Source: Gentiana macrophylla
Lineage: Eukaryota; Streptophyta; Magnoliopsida; Gentianales; Gentianaceae
Direction: 5' to 3'
DNA length: 64,000 bases
NCBI GenBank assembly: GCA_026214975.1
Contig: CM047814.1
Location: 22,698,058 to 22,762,057 of the forward strand
A program made the position numbers and the translations under genes. The notes beneath the pieces were generated by a model. That model had not been told where the DNA came from. It was given only the letters and a program-made list of their open reading frames with translations, and ran no database searches. This document shows positions 42,935-54,602 of this stretch, piece by piece (the first letter of the stretch is position 1; every line of letters begins with the position of its first letter).

Positions 42935-45258
42935 CATGTGTGTTACGCAGGAATGTAATAAAATAAAATAAACTCATTCTATTACTACGTTTAGAATATG
43001 AAAGAATGAAATGAAACAATTTATATAAAAGATGACACATTGAGCAATGAGTAGGGCAGTGTGGTGGATTAAGGTTATGACGGGGTGAGGTAGATTAGGA
43101 TATGGTGCATAAGATATGATAGTGTGGAAGAATGTAGATTTTGTATAAGGTGGTGGAAATAAATAAAATTTATAATACTACAAAACTACCTCCCAACCGG
43201 CCGATTAGTTGCTAGTAAAGTTGGATAAGAATATCGATCCACAGAAAGTGGATATTGAATCTAGCTTATTAAAAACCTAAACCTAAATGAAACAATTTAT
43301 AAAGCCGGAAAGATAAAAGCGATAAAAACATAAATAAAACTACATCTACGAAAGCGTAAATCTATCTATTGAACAACCATGAACAAACCATGATCAACCT
43401 CTTCCCAACAACCATCATCTCACCGAAGAAATAAGATCAACACATATTCATTCACAAGTTATCTTGGATTATTATCTTATCTAAAGTTTCTCTTCCGATT
43501 TATCACGCCATTCATTAGTTTACCTTCCGGTCTTAACTAACATCTATACGGCAAAGATACGGATTAAATCCTAATCTAACAACCTTATCCTCAACTTCCG
43601 CTTGTTGGAATAACAATTGCTAATCTCTCTCACGGGTTTATTAACTTCCGTTATCTAGATTAACATACGATCTCAAAACATGAAAGAAAACAAGAACAAC
43701 GTAATGAAATAAACACATGAAAAATCTTATCTTTCCGTAACGATAATTTCCCTCAATTCAAATCTAGGATAATCTTGCATCGAATTAATTCTAATTGTGG
43801 TTCTCTCAGAAACCTAGATATTTAATCTATGAACTTTCGTTATGTATAGATTAAAAACTAATCTTTCCTACGGTGATCTAAACTACACCGACTTTCGTCA
43901 TACGGTAGCAGAAAGAGACATCAAAAAAGTCATTGGAAAAAAAAACTTCAAAGCGTGTTCATGGTGCCACCTGGTTCAAACACGGAATTAAAATAACACC
44001 TAATCTAACTACTCTCCGTCCGGCCAAGCATGGAGCTCACCCCACCACACCACTCTTTCTCACCATACTCAAGGTCGGTTTACGGTTATGGACGCCCGTC
44101 CACCTTAAACGCTGCTCATTTCTTAGTCTCAACCACTTCTTGACGCCGGGTTCCTTACCAATCACCCAACACACTCTGACCTTCATATCTTGAGTTGTAG
44201 ACCTCCGACCCACCCCCTCGGACCTACAATTTTCACTTTCACCACACCCCACCTCCACTACATCTTTACCTTGTAACAATCTCTCCTCGTAAGTCGGAAT
44301 GAAGTGATTCAAGATCCTCCCTACAACCTTCTCTTGAGGTCGAGAGTCAAATCATTATCCTATCATCCACTTCACTCCATCTTTATCCTCTTCCAAGTCA
44401 AAAACATGTATCTACATTGCATCGTCCACAAAACGTAAACCATATCCAAAACCATATAAAACAATCAAATAATCGTATAAATTGATACGCTTTCATATTT
44501 AACTCTTAAAAACCTCATTCACTTCATAAACCTCGAATTCTATGAAAATCATACGTATATGGGAAATTGAGGTGAAATATATCCTTAAAAACACTACAAT
44601 TTGACCCTTAACAGGTACGTAGGGTAAGGTGGGGTGGTGGTGGGATAGCCATTTTATTCCATCTAATTTTGAGGTAATGATAATTTACTGCTCCATTTTA
44701 TTCCATCTAATTTTGGAGGTAATGATAATTGTCATTTTCATTCCATTGGAATAAAATCTCATTCTATATATTTCATTATCTTATAATCATACATAAAAAT
44801 TGAAATGTAATGAAAAATCCTTTCTCTTAAAGCTATCACACATTGGGTAATTGCTATTGTATCACTCACCATATTAAGAGATTGATTTCCCTCACTTCAC
44901 AGTCTAGGTTTTGGGGATGAGGCTCCTCCTCTTATATGAGTTTGAGCCTAGATTTTCTACATGGTATCATAGCCACTCATTTATTTTGCAAGTGTTGGGC
45001 CTCTTTGTTGGCCTTATAGTGCCATTTATATGCCTTGTGTGCCATGTGGCTCGGGCTCTTTATAGGCCTACTCTTGAGGGCACGTTAAAGTTATCTCACA
45101 TTGGGCACTTGCTATTATATCACCCATCATATTAAGAGATAAATTTCCCTCACGTCATAACCTAGGTTTTGGGGATCAATTCCCTCCTCTTATTAGGGTT
45201 TGGGGCTAGATTTTCTACAATTTTGATCTATTCCATTACATTCCTGCGTAACACACAT
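42935..45258. mobile_element. Possible DNA transposon bounded by 25-bp perfect inverted repeats
   Basis: CATGTGTGTTACGCAGGAATG plus TAAT at 42935-42959 recurs, inverted and identical over 25 bp, at 45234-45258. The interior has no transposase. It includes a TRIM (44825-45218), a duplicated CCATTTTATTCCATCTAATTTT segment (about 44649-44730) and an LTR-like stretch (about 43170-44610) with GATCGATCCAC-type sequence as seen inverted at LTR ends. No target duplication was convincing, so two separate MITEs in opposite orientation remain possible. Confidence 0.5.
44825..45218 (+). mobile_element. TRIM (miniature LTR retrotransposon)
   Basis: Direct repeats at 44825-44961 and 45083-45218 both run from TTAAAG through CACATTGGG to GATTTTCTACA. 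The first is followed at once by TGGTATCATAGCC (a tRNA-iMet-type primer site), and the second is preceded by the purine-rich TTGAGGGCAC. The interior is only about 120 bp and non-coding. It must be copied by enzymes of other elements. No target duplication was found. Confidence 0.85.
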
Positions 45259-45384
45259 GTCATTACCGTTACAATGCGTTAAATGGACCTACACGTAGAA
45301 AGTTAATATTTTTTACTCTAAAGTTTTGAAGCAAATATTCTAATCAACACCATTGAAAATCAGTTAAATGAGTTAATCAATACC

Positions 45385-46171
45385 CAGGGCCGGCCCTCAT
45401 TTTTATTGGGCTTAAAACCAAGTCCCTGAATTGGGCCTTTTAGTTGAAATTTTTTTTTTAAACATACTTATTGTTAGATATTTTTTCATAAATAAATATT
45501 TTGGTTATCGTTTGCATACAAGTTGCCGTACGAATTAATGTTATCGCAACGAAACGGGGTTCATGAAGGGATATGCATTTTCGGATTTTCAGATACATGC
45601 ATTTTCGGACTGATATGTACTTACCCTTTCGTGTAAGGGTTGCATGGTTTCATCCGGTGAACAATGACAACCCTACCCTTTCGTGCAAGGATTACCTCCA
45701 TTCGCTTATGAGGTACTTGCAACTTATAAAAACATAAAGTATGCGCAGAGGAAAATTCATAAGTTTGACAACATCATCGAGAAAAATTTTGAGTGTCTCG
45801 GTTTGATTCAAACAAGTCACTTGCTTGAATCAACACATTGATCCTCAAAGTGATTTTCAATCAACAAATCGTTGGGACATCCATCTCTTAAAGTGATTAT
45901 TAAGCGTCATGGAGTTTCATCCCTTCATCAAATCCAAATCGTACATTTTTTCAAAACTTATCTTTTAAAAACAATGCGTTAATAAACTTGTTTGTATGTC
46001 TATTTTTTTGGGTTTTTTATTGGGCACAATTAGAAGAAAACATTTTTTATCAAAAGGACTTATCGCGTATTATAAGGTTGGATCGGATTAAATCTAAAAA
46101 TTTAATAAACTTGTTTGTATGTCTTTTTTTTGGGTAAGACCGGGTCTCGGGCCTTAGCATAGGTCGCCATG
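45385..46171. mobile_element. Non-autonomous hAT-type element (787 bp)
   Basis: An exact 8-bp duplication tcaatacc flanks it at 45377-45384 and 46172-46179. The left end is CAGGGCCGGCCCTC, the right end read inverted CATGGCGACC, an imperfect terminal repeat. Subterminal GGGCTT/GGGCCTT motifs occur at both ends. No transposase ORF is seen. Confidence 0.75.
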
Positions 46172-46179
46172 TCAATACC

Positions 46180-46368
46180 ATTGTTTAGACGGTATTCCAG
46201 CCGGCTTCCGGCTGGTGGTTTTGTACTTTCGGTTTCTCAATAATAAGAAGTTAAAGTTGGGAACAGTACACGTATTTTTTGATTGGTTCGGATTTTAAAT
46301 CGTTCATCACCCGAAGCCTTTTTTTTTTTTAAATGTTCATCGGCCCACTCCAGTTTTTATTTATTAAA
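46180..46368. other. Short spacer with a palindrome
   Basis: No gene. CCAGCCGG-CTT-CCGGCTGG at 46198-46216 can form a hairpin. A TTCATCGGCCCA phrase near 46337 also appears in the following repeat units. Confidence 0.5.
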
Positions 46369-47105
46369 ATTGTCGTTATGTTAAATAATTGACATCATAA
46401 TTTGATGTATAATATCAATGCCGGCTAAATTTCGTCATTTATATTGTGTTGTACTTAAAATGTGTGGAGTGATATTTTAGTTGAAATGTATTTTATATTT
46501 AATAGTTTTTGACATTATGGTAAACATCTAGCTTTTTTTACTGTTCATCGGCCCAGTCCAGATTTCTTTTTTTGTTGAGAAGAAGGGTTTGAGTTAAATT
46601 GTTCCATTTTTGAGGACTCAATTGTATCACCTTTTAATGCGCGAATATATGTTGCAAATGTATGACTATAATTGTCGTTATGTTAAATAATTGACATCAT
46701 AATTTGTTGTATAATATCAATGCCGGCTAAATTTCGTCATTTATATTGTGTTGTACTTAAAATGTGTAGAGTGATATTTTAGTTAAAATGTATTTTATAT
46801 TTAATAGTTTTTGACATTACGGTAAAAATCTAGCATGGGCACGCCGTGCTTTGCACGGCATTCAAAAGTTTTGAGTTAAATTGTTCCATTTTGGAGGACT
46901 CAATTGTATCACCTTTTAATGTGCGAATATATGTAGCATATGTTTAACTATAATTGTCGTTATGTTAAATAATTGACATCATAATTTGTTGTATAATATC
47001 AATGTCGGCTAAATTTCGTCATTTATATTGTGTTGTACTTAAAATGTGTGGAGTGATATTTTAATTAAAATGTATTTTATATTTAATAGTTTTGACATTA
47101 CGATA
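46369..47105 (+). repeat. Tandem units of ~0.3 kb with a Helitron-like hairpin
   Basis: Units begin ATTGTCGTTATGTTAAATAA at 46369, 46671 and 46953 (third truncated). Spacing is 302 and 282 bp. Unit 2 contains GCCGTGC-TTT-GCACGGC (46843-46859), the same hairpin as at 42274, while unit 1 has a different insert at that place. The units end in (A)TCTAGC. The array may derive from tandem Helitron ends. Confidence 0.85.
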
Positions 47106-48079
47106 AAAGCTTTTTGCCGTTCAATCTTAGTAGTGTTTTAATAAAAACTTTCGTCTTCTTGAAGAAAACTATAAAAAATAAAAATAAAAATAAAAAAAAT
47201 AGTACAAATGAGCTAATCAGTTGATGGACGAATTATACTTTTTAACGTTGGATTTGGTGACTAGTGAACTAATATGGACAAATTTGCATGGAAAACGTTA
47301 TATATAAATATATATACTAAAATAGAGAACCTTCGTTGCTCTTTCCTCGATTAATCTTTCTTTTTGAGAGTATATCCGTCTGATAGCAACAGCAAAACTA
47401 TCAAACAGATGGAGTCAAAGTTATCACGGTGTATATTCACACCTAAAGTAGCAGAGATGGGGTTTGAGCGGTTGGTGATTCGTCAGTGACGTGATTCGTG
47501 AAATTATCTACATCACACGGTTTAAATTTACTTTAAAAACAAACGGTCTCAATTGTGTCACGTAAATCACTGTTAACGGTGACATCTTGGGTGGTATGTA
47601 AAATTTGGAAAAATTAATGTTTAGAAAAACTGAAATTTAGTTAATATGACTAAGAAATTTTTCGAATGTTTCCAAAGAGGAGGGAAGAGACACATTAGTC
47701 GGCATCTTGATGATTAATAATTTTTTTATGACTAATTTAATGCTATCGCAACTTGATATAATGATAATTATTCACACAAATATTTGACATAAATGAAAAT
47801 TACTAATTTAACCCTTATAAAGGTTTTAAATTTTAGATCTCATCACGGTTGCTAGCATTTTAAACATTGTTGAGACTGCATAGTATATAGAGGGGCATAT
47901 GTACATCGGGGCAGGTGACGGCCTCTCAAATTTTCTATGAAACTGTTATAGTACATGACATTAATTGTTGTCGTCGGTCTCATACAAATGAGACTAATAG
48001 GACTTCATATAGAATAATGAAGGCCATCTCAGCATAAAAGCCGACATGGGCTCACAACTCAATAAAGATGGCTACATCA
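47106..48079. other. Anonymous A/T-rich DNA
   Basis: No gene or recognised repeat. A 26-codon frame at 47411 and other short frames have no features. I see nothing assignable here. Confidence 0.5.
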
Positions 48080-48252
48080 ACAACATGATGTCGGTCGTCC
48101 TTGTTACATTCAACCGGCATGACACGGTCGTCATTTGTCACTCATAGCCAACATGACACATGTCGTCTTTTGTCCCTCATAGACGGCATGTCGTAGATCG
48201 TCTACGGTCATTTACAACCGATGCGGTGTAGGTCGCCCTCGGTCTTAGACAA
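48080..48252 (+). repeat. ~35-bp tandem repeats in the LTR of element D
   Basis: Five diverged units of 33-35 bp with a CGGCATGACACGGTCGTC-like core start near 48080, 48114, 48148, 48183 and 48218. The units are contiguous, without spacers, so this is not a CRISPR. The position is U3, upstream of the TATA box. Confidence 0.75.
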
Positions 48253-49019
48253 GAGTTATACTCCATTAACGAGCACTCCGGACATTACGTACATGTTACT
48301 GCACAACTGTAATTGGTCCAATAATGGCTTTGAGATTCCGCTCTATTACCTTAACGTGCGGTAACGTCTTTTCCCACTACTTTAATACTTGATAATGCAA
48401 CATCTCACGATGGAACACTATATAAATGAGTCATCCTCCTCATTTTAACGGATACGTGATATATACACACATTTTACATTCCCAGCTCACATTTTATAGA
48501 AATTCACCTATCATTATACTAATTTGAGAGTTGAGTGTCCCCCAAAGGCAAGCTCCACGACCTCTCACGCCTTGTTTGTTTTGAAAGGCCATTACAAAAG
48601 CTTTTTAGATCATCATCTGAAAGTCCAATTATCCAATTCAACACTTAATTTACACTCGAATGATGTCCGGTATCATCATTTGGTGCCTGAAGGAGGCCCT
48701 TTCTTTATTCTTGTGGTTATTCACATCAAAACCATGGGTCCCAGAAGTGAAAGTCATAAAACAATTGCAAAGAGAACTAGTCAATGACCTTATGCTCATG
48801 TCGTAGAGGGAGGAAATGATCAGAGCAACGATGCACCAATCGTGCCAGCCATAAACGGAAACAATACTCAAAGAATGGATGCACCATTTGTGCAGGACAC
48901 AGTGAGGGCATCTAGGATCATGTAGAATAATGAACGACACCAAGATCGCTTCTTACAGTCAGATCAGGAAAAGGAAATAATTAGATAGCACGTATTATCT
49001 TAACTATTGTTGGCGGGCC

Positions 49020-49580
49020 CAATTTGTCATCTACTCCATTTGTGAGATCAGGCTGAACCCCACATGAGTCCCACCGGACAAAGACAAAGTTGATATGAGA
49101 GGTTACGTATAAACCAGAAGATCTGCTTCCCCTCTTGCCTAACAATGAGGACCTTATCATTGAAGCCATCATACACAAATATTTAGTTAAATGTATCTGC
49201 GTGGATACTAGGAGCGTGGTCAACGTAGCCCACTTTAATGTTTTCCGATTCTTGCAACTCACTGACAATGATCTCACACCAGTGCATACACCCTAATTCG
49301 GATTTACAGGACCACCCGTACAACCCTTGGTATGGGTTGTCTAAATATGACTTTTGGAAGGGTATCAAAGAGCAGGACTTTATTGTTGAACTATGAGGTG
49401 GTCGGAAAATCGTCGACCTATAACATTATTGTTAGAAATCAGATCTGCTCTTTCACGCCTGAACCATCAAGTCTAAAGTTCTCTCGTCTAACGCTGCTAC
49501 TCTTCAAAGCTGACTTGTTTTCACATATGCACTGCCTCTTCGCATCTCACTTGTTTTGTTTCGCATATGTTTGTTTGTAA
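49020..49580 (+). pseudogene. Protease remnant of element D
   Basis: Peptides NNEDLIIEAIIHKYL, CICVDTRSVVNVAHFNVF, LTDNDLTPVHTP and FGFTGPPVQPL match element C (NNEGLVIEVV, ICVDTRSAFNVLYHSVF, FGFARPQVHRL). A stop splits TP from FGF, and the rest is frameshifted. The catalytic motif is again DTRS instead of DTGS. Confidence 0.8.
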
Positions 49581-49804
49581 TAATGTTACCGTTAGTTATC
49601 TTACCGAATGATAACCTGCCATTTCTTGTAATAGCTGTTGGGTTTTCCTCATTTATAGTTTCCGATAATCATTTGTAAAGCTTGAGTGAATTTTATTAAT
49701 GAAATTATTTTCATTTTAATTCAATTTGAATTCTTACATGGTATTAAAGAGCTAAACTCAATTCTTCAAAGGTTCACTTCAAATTTTATTCATACTCATC
49801 GAAT

Positions 49805-50760
49805 ATGTCGGATTCCACCAGTACGAGCACCAAATGGGAATCCACCTCTCTTGATGATTCCACCATTTTAGGAGACTTGCAGCAAATTCAAGCTGCATAT
49901 CGACTAAATGGAAAGAATTATTTGAAATGGTGTCAATTCGTTAGAATTTTCCTCGAAGAAAGGGAAAATTGAGCCATTTAATGGGTACTGGCCCTTTTGT
50001 TGATGATCCTAAGTATTCTACTTGAGTTGAACATGATTCTATGGTTATGTCCTGGCTATAGATTTTGATGATTCTAGAAATCAGTGATACATGTATGTTT
50101 ATGGGATATGCTAAGGAAATTTGGGAAGTTGTTAGAGAAACTTACTAAAAAATCAATGATGCTGCCCAGATTTATAAGATAAAGACCAAAATTGCTGCCA
50201 TTAAATAAGGGTCCAAGAGCATCACTGGATAATCTAGGCTTCTATAAAGTCTTTGGCAATAACTTGATCACTATCAGTGCATCAAGCTAAAGGACAATAA
50301 GGATACCCTCATTGTAAAGAGGATCTTTGAGCATGATGGGATCTATACCTTTTCCTTGCTGGCTTCACCCCAAAATTTGATGTTGTAAGGATTCAAATTC
50401 TAGGAAGAGAATATTTTCCTTCTACAAATAATACTATTTCTATGGCCAGATCTGAAGAAAGTAGGCGTGGAGTCATGCTAGGAAGCTCTACTGATCAAAA
50501 AGCAACTGAGAGAAAGTCTCCAACTTGAAATTACTGTAAAAGAAAAGGGAACACAAAAGATAAATGCTGGAAGCTTTATGGGAAGCCAGGAACTAGGAAA
50601 ACTAAAATTGTTGTTGTCCATCTTGCCAACAAGGATAATGAGAATCCAAACTCTCAGGCAGCTGGACTTGGAGCATATGGAATTGAAAGGCTGAAAAAGT
50701 TCATGGCCAGCCTTGAACAATCCAACCGCTCTACGGCACTTACAATTTCAATCATCAAAA
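49805..50760 (+). pseudogene. Copia gag remnant
   Basis: It starts at MSDSTSTSTKWES. The peptide IQAAYRLNGKNYLKWCQFVRI is equivalent to the LNGxNYxxW region of Copia gag (written here as LNGKNYLKWCQFVRI). Several frameshifts follow. A zinc knuckle near 50527-50565 reads YCKRKGNTKDKCW: the metal-binding His is Asn and the first Cys is lost. RNA binding would be impaired. Confidence 0.8.
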
Positions 50761-51101
50761 CCTTAAAAAGAATGAAGAATGGGTGATTGATTCTGGTGCT
50801 ACCGATCATATGATATTTGATACGTCCAGATTTGATACATATGTTCCAAACCCAATAATAAGAAAATTCATGTGGTTGAGGGATCTATGATCACAGTTTT
50901 AGGTATAGGGAATATTGTTTTGACACATGATATTACTCTCAAGAATGTCTTACATGTTCCCAAAATTACTTCTTACTTGATTTTCATTCAGAAGATTACA
51001 ATTGATTCAAATTGCAATGTTATTTTCTCTACTGACTCTTGTATGATACATGAGAAATAAATAAGGAAGAAGATTGGAGTTCTTGGCCGACTAAAGAATG
51101 G
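50761..51101 (+). pseudogene. Copia protease remnant
   Basis: WVIDSGATDHM (50781-50813) carries the DSGA active site of Copia proteases. Downstream peptides TLKNVLHVPKITSYLIFI (the LxxVLHVPxxxxNL region) are readable at 50935-50985. Interrupted at 51101 by the TRIM; a segment of this region is partly duplicated within the TRIM's left LTR boundary zone (GTAATGCCCAAAATTACTTC). Confidence 0.8.
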
Positions 51102-51634
51102 TGTAATGCCCAAAATTACTTCTCTTGACCCCGGACTAGTTCAAATTGCAATGTTAAATACTCTTGTATGATCAGGAAGAAGATTGCTTAGAGTAAAGAA
51201 TGGTGTAATTCCTCGCACTTTGGTCTAAAAGCTGGTCTAACCCGAACCCGAGTTGACAAGATCTTTATGTGTCACACTTATATGGTGGTGATGCGCTTCT
51301 CCCACTTCCAATGTGGGATATCACATTCTCCCCCCATATAAAGGACTGGCGTCCATGATGGCTAATACTTGTCACAGTTCGACCCTACCATAGGCCCACC
51401 GCCTCTCACGGTGTAGCACTTAGTTCCGTATGATAGTCGGCTCTGAATACCATTATGTAATGCCACCAGACCCCGGGTATGGTTGTGCTAAATGATTCAT
51501 AAATGGTCCGTTCAGCTGCTTAGACAACCGTTCTCGCTTAGTCTAAAAGGGCTAACCCGAGTTGACAAGATCTTTATGTCTCACACTTATATGGTAGTGA
51601 TGCGCTTCCCCCACTTCCAATGTGGGATATCACA
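51102..51634 (-). mobile_element. TRIM with exact target duplication (533 bp)
   Basis: LTRs at 51102-51325 and 51456-51634 share TGTAATGCC at the left and AATGTGGGATATCACA at the right. On the minus strand a primer site TGGTATTCAGAGCC (51439-51452) abuts the 5' LTR, and the tract ATGGGGGGAGAA (51326-51337) abuts the 3' LTR. The duplication aatgg is at 51097-51101 and 51635-51639. The 130-bp interior is non-coding. The left LTR is longer because of an insertion near its outer end. Confidence 0.92.
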
Positions 51635-51639
51635 AATGG

Positions 51640-52640
51640 GTTCTATTTTTTTGGATGGACAGAAGAGTAAAATATGTCTTTTATCTTATTACAGATCTCA
51701 TAGTGATAATATTTGGTCGTATCATTGAAGATTAGGACATCGGGCACATAGTAATATGCAAAAATTGCATCATGATCTTTTCAAAAGAATAATTGAATCT
51801 TTTTTTCGCCATTAATGTGAGTGAGCCAAACACAAAAGAACCCTTTTACAAACATCGGTGAAAGATGTAAAACTCCCTTCACTTTGACTCACAATGATAT
51901 TTGGGGTGCATCTAGTTATCAAACATCACTGGAGCAAAGTTGTTTGTATCTTTTATTGATGATTCTACTAGGACAACTTGAGTGTATTTACTTAGAAATA
52001 AATATGATGTTGCTAATGTTTTCCAACAAAATTTTAAAATGGTGAAAACTCGGTTTGATACAAGGATTAAAATGTTAAGGACTAATAATGCTAGAGACTA
52101 CTTCAATCATTTCCTTTGCCTTTTCTCCATAAAAAAGGGATTATTTATGAGTTTTTCTTGTATTCACGCTCCACAACAAAATGGAGTAATTGAACACAAT
52201 AGTAGACACCTGATAGAGGTGACTAGAGCCCTAATATTCCAAATGAAAGTTCCTAAGTTTTATTGAGGGGAAGCAGTTCTGACTGCAACTAATCTAATTA
52301 ATAGAATGCCTTCTAAGTATTTGGGAAATCAGGCCCCTAGACAACTCTTATCGACATGTATCAAAGCTTTCCAAGTGGAGAAAATTGGAGCTGAAAATAT
52401 TGGTTGTGTTGCTTATGTTCACTTCATGCTCCTAATAGAGGAAAATTAGACCCTATAGTTGTTAAATACATTTTTACTGGTTACTCAAATACCCAGAAAG
52501 GGTATAAATGTTATCATCCCACTTCTAAACATTTCTTTGTCTCCAGGGATGTTACTTTTAATGAAGTTGAATCCGTTATGGAACTTCACATATCAGGTTA
52601 CTTACATTCCGAGTTGTCGTACTTAGGTTATAGATTTTAA
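51640..52640 (+). pseudogene. Copia integrase remnant
   Basis: A pre-integrase trace RLGHRAHSNMQKL lies near 51733. The core has PFTLTHNDIWGAS (first catalytic Asp), then LRTNNARDYF, where the expected SDNGREY shows Asp to Asn at the second catalytic position, then APQQNGVIEHNSRHLIEV with the catalytic Glu. The C-terminal part has GKLDPIVVKYIFTGYSNTQ and KGYKCYHPTSKHFFVSRDV. At least four frame breaks and several stops occur. Confidence 0.9.
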
Positions 52641-53967
52641 GTTCATTAATATTTCACACACACACCTACACCACCATTAAATTGGCTTGATTGACTTTTA
52701 CGCCAATGGAAAGGACACCTCTAATGCATCTATCAACCTCACCGTACACACCCCTAGAAGTTCACATATGTTCGGGACCATATCACCGTATATATGCTCC
52801 TCAATAGCACAATATGTACCCACACGCACCCAAAAATAGTCATGCCTTGCCAAGGGCACAACCAATGCACACACACACTCATACATGCAACCCCGTACTG
52901 CTTTGTCCTCTATTATAGACTTTATAGCCTTCACAACGCACACACAACCTGCCATCATGTCCCTTTTTTCATGAACACATATGGGCACACACACACCCAT
53001 GATTATCATGTCTTTTCTTTCATGAACACATATAATCACCATGCACCTGAATTTAATGGGCACATATGACCACTCACATTCCTAGATCACCATGCCCCCC
53101 TTTTTCATCGGCACATATGATCTCGATCATCATTCCCCCTTTTTCATGAGCACTTATGACTGTACTCATATTACCGTATCTCTTATTTCATGAACACATG
53201 TAGTTTCCATCAATTTATTATTTATCTCAATAATTACTTCCATGTATTCACGGATGGTTCTATTACTTTCGTTTCATTTTTCAACAGAATTCTAACTACA
53301 CATCAACGTGTATCATTAATTAAACACATAATCCGGAAATATCCACCGACAAAATTCAATAAAGCTCTATCTTTAGCATGGTATCCACATATTTCACAGA
53401 TTCAACTTAAACAAACTACTATCACATAGTTCACAAAGTCAACAATTATGGGTTAGTCAAACAACAATTGCTCCAAGAAACATAGATCCACATAGCATGA
53501 CAAAAAGAACCGAAAACATTATACAATCAACAAAATCTTCCTCACCCTAAAACCGTCGTCGTATTGTGAATCTACACGAAAATGGTGTTCGGAGCTACCA
53601 TTTTTCTTCTCTTCTTTCTTTCGCTACTCCCGGCAGCTCTATTTTTTTTTTTTTCTTGTTTCACGTTTATTCCCCCTCCCCAATTCCCATTTTATGAAAG
53701 ATTTTATGGTATAACGTTTGTCTGAAAGTTGTAACAAGTGACATAAATTAGAGCATCTCGTTTTTACTCTCTTTCATATAATACACCTTTATTGTGTCTG
53801 AGAGATTAGAAATGAAATTGTGTAATGTATGCCACTTGGTAGAACCTTCATACAATAATATAATGGTTGTATTGTAAAATTTGTCCCATTTTATAGCTAT
53901 AAGGTAATATACAATGTTTGTATTGTAAAATTTGTCCCATTTTACGGCTATAAGGTGACATTGTTGT
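52641..53967. other. Non-coding DNA with short repeats
   Basis: No gene is supported. CA-rich sequence and degenerate units built on TTTCATGAACACATATG occupy about 52960-53190. A ~43-bp segment TTGTATTGTAAAATTTGTCC plus CATTTTA and GGCTATAAGGT is duplicated at about 53868-53908 and 53911-53957. The right end abuts the 5' LTR of element E (preceding bases gttgt). Confidence 0.6.
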
Positions 53968-54600
53968 TGATATACCTAACCTGCAACAGGACACTGTTCC
54001 AATGGATTGGGCCAGTCAACCCGGCCCAATATAAATATCATGGGCCTCGCCACCGTAGCGCCCCCATTTATAGCAAGTGGCGGCGGCTAGGTCTGCCGTC
54101 TTTACATCCGCCACTTCCAAACCGGACGTATCTCCCTCCATCATATGGTTTCCTCTCTCTTACAATCAAGGCAAGATCGTACCCAGCGCTCGCCATCACC
54201 ACGCTATCGTGCCGCCAGGACGGTGCATCTGGCGCGCTGGCATGACTATTTACTTGATTCGATTGCATGCGAGATATTTATTTAAGATACTTATGACATT
54301 TGTATAAGTTACTTCTTATTATATCATTAGCTGTCTAATCAAGAGCAGTAGACCGACTTACTTGTCTATAAATAGAGGATCATATGTAACGAAGAAGGAG
54401 AGCTGAGAATTAGTACACACAACTAAACTCTGCCCTTTTGCCGCTAACCACCGGCCCAATCTGCTGTTATTTACTTTATGCTTATTCCACCACCTTGTTC
54501 TAAATAACCGCCGTACCCTCTCCGGAGGAATCACTTATAACAACCTTATATCCTCAAGATTGACATCATTACAAGAAAGCGATATTCCACGCAACATCGA
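53968..54600 (+). repeat. 5' LTR of element E (~633 bp)
   Basis: It starts TGATATACCTAACC, the same as the LTR start of element B (TGATATACCAAACC, minus strand). TATA box CTATAAATAG at 54366-54375, identical to that of the right LTR of B. The end reads CAACATCGA where ATATCA would be expected from B, so the last bases are uncertain. Confidence 0.82.
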
Positions 54601-54602
54601 GT

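Larger units (their letters stand above)
48080..49583 (+). mobile_element. Element D: remnant of a gag/protease-type Tat element
   Basis: A plus-strand LTR with a TATA box (CTATATAAAT, 48418-48427) ends in GGTATCATCA at 48678, followed by the primer site TGGTGCCTGAAGGAGG from 48681. Protease traces lie at 49110-49470. It resembles element C in primer type and protease sequence. There is no 3' LTR: a Copia element begins at about 49584. The left LTR boundary is uncertain and may precede 48080. Confidence 0.7.
49584..52640 (+). mobile_element. 3'-truncated Copia retrotransposon with a TRIM inside
   Basis: A short LTR (about 49584-49738, ending TTCTTACA) is followed by the primer site TGGTATTAAAGAGC (49739-49752). 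Gag, protease and integrase remnants follow in order. Homology stops near 52640, before RT, and no 3' LTR is present. The TRIM at 51102-51634 sits between protease and integrase. The left LTR boundary is approximate. Confidence 0.85.

Noticed and set aside
43170..44610. Solo Athila-like LTR
   Set aside because: It has the flavour of an LTR (inverted GTGGATCGATA-like phrase near one end) but no matching TG/CA ends or duplication could be fixed.
47411..47491. 26-codon frame starting MESKLSRC as a small gene
   Set aside because: Too short, no homologous copy in the window, no supporting signals.
48080..48252. Direct repeats as a CRISPR-like array
   Set aside because: Units are contiguous and diverged with no unique spacers, and the setting is a plant LTR.
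52698..53069. His/Cys-rich frames of 91-121 residues on both strands
   Set aside because: They arise from CA/TG-rich repeats; composition is low complexity and both strands are open equally.
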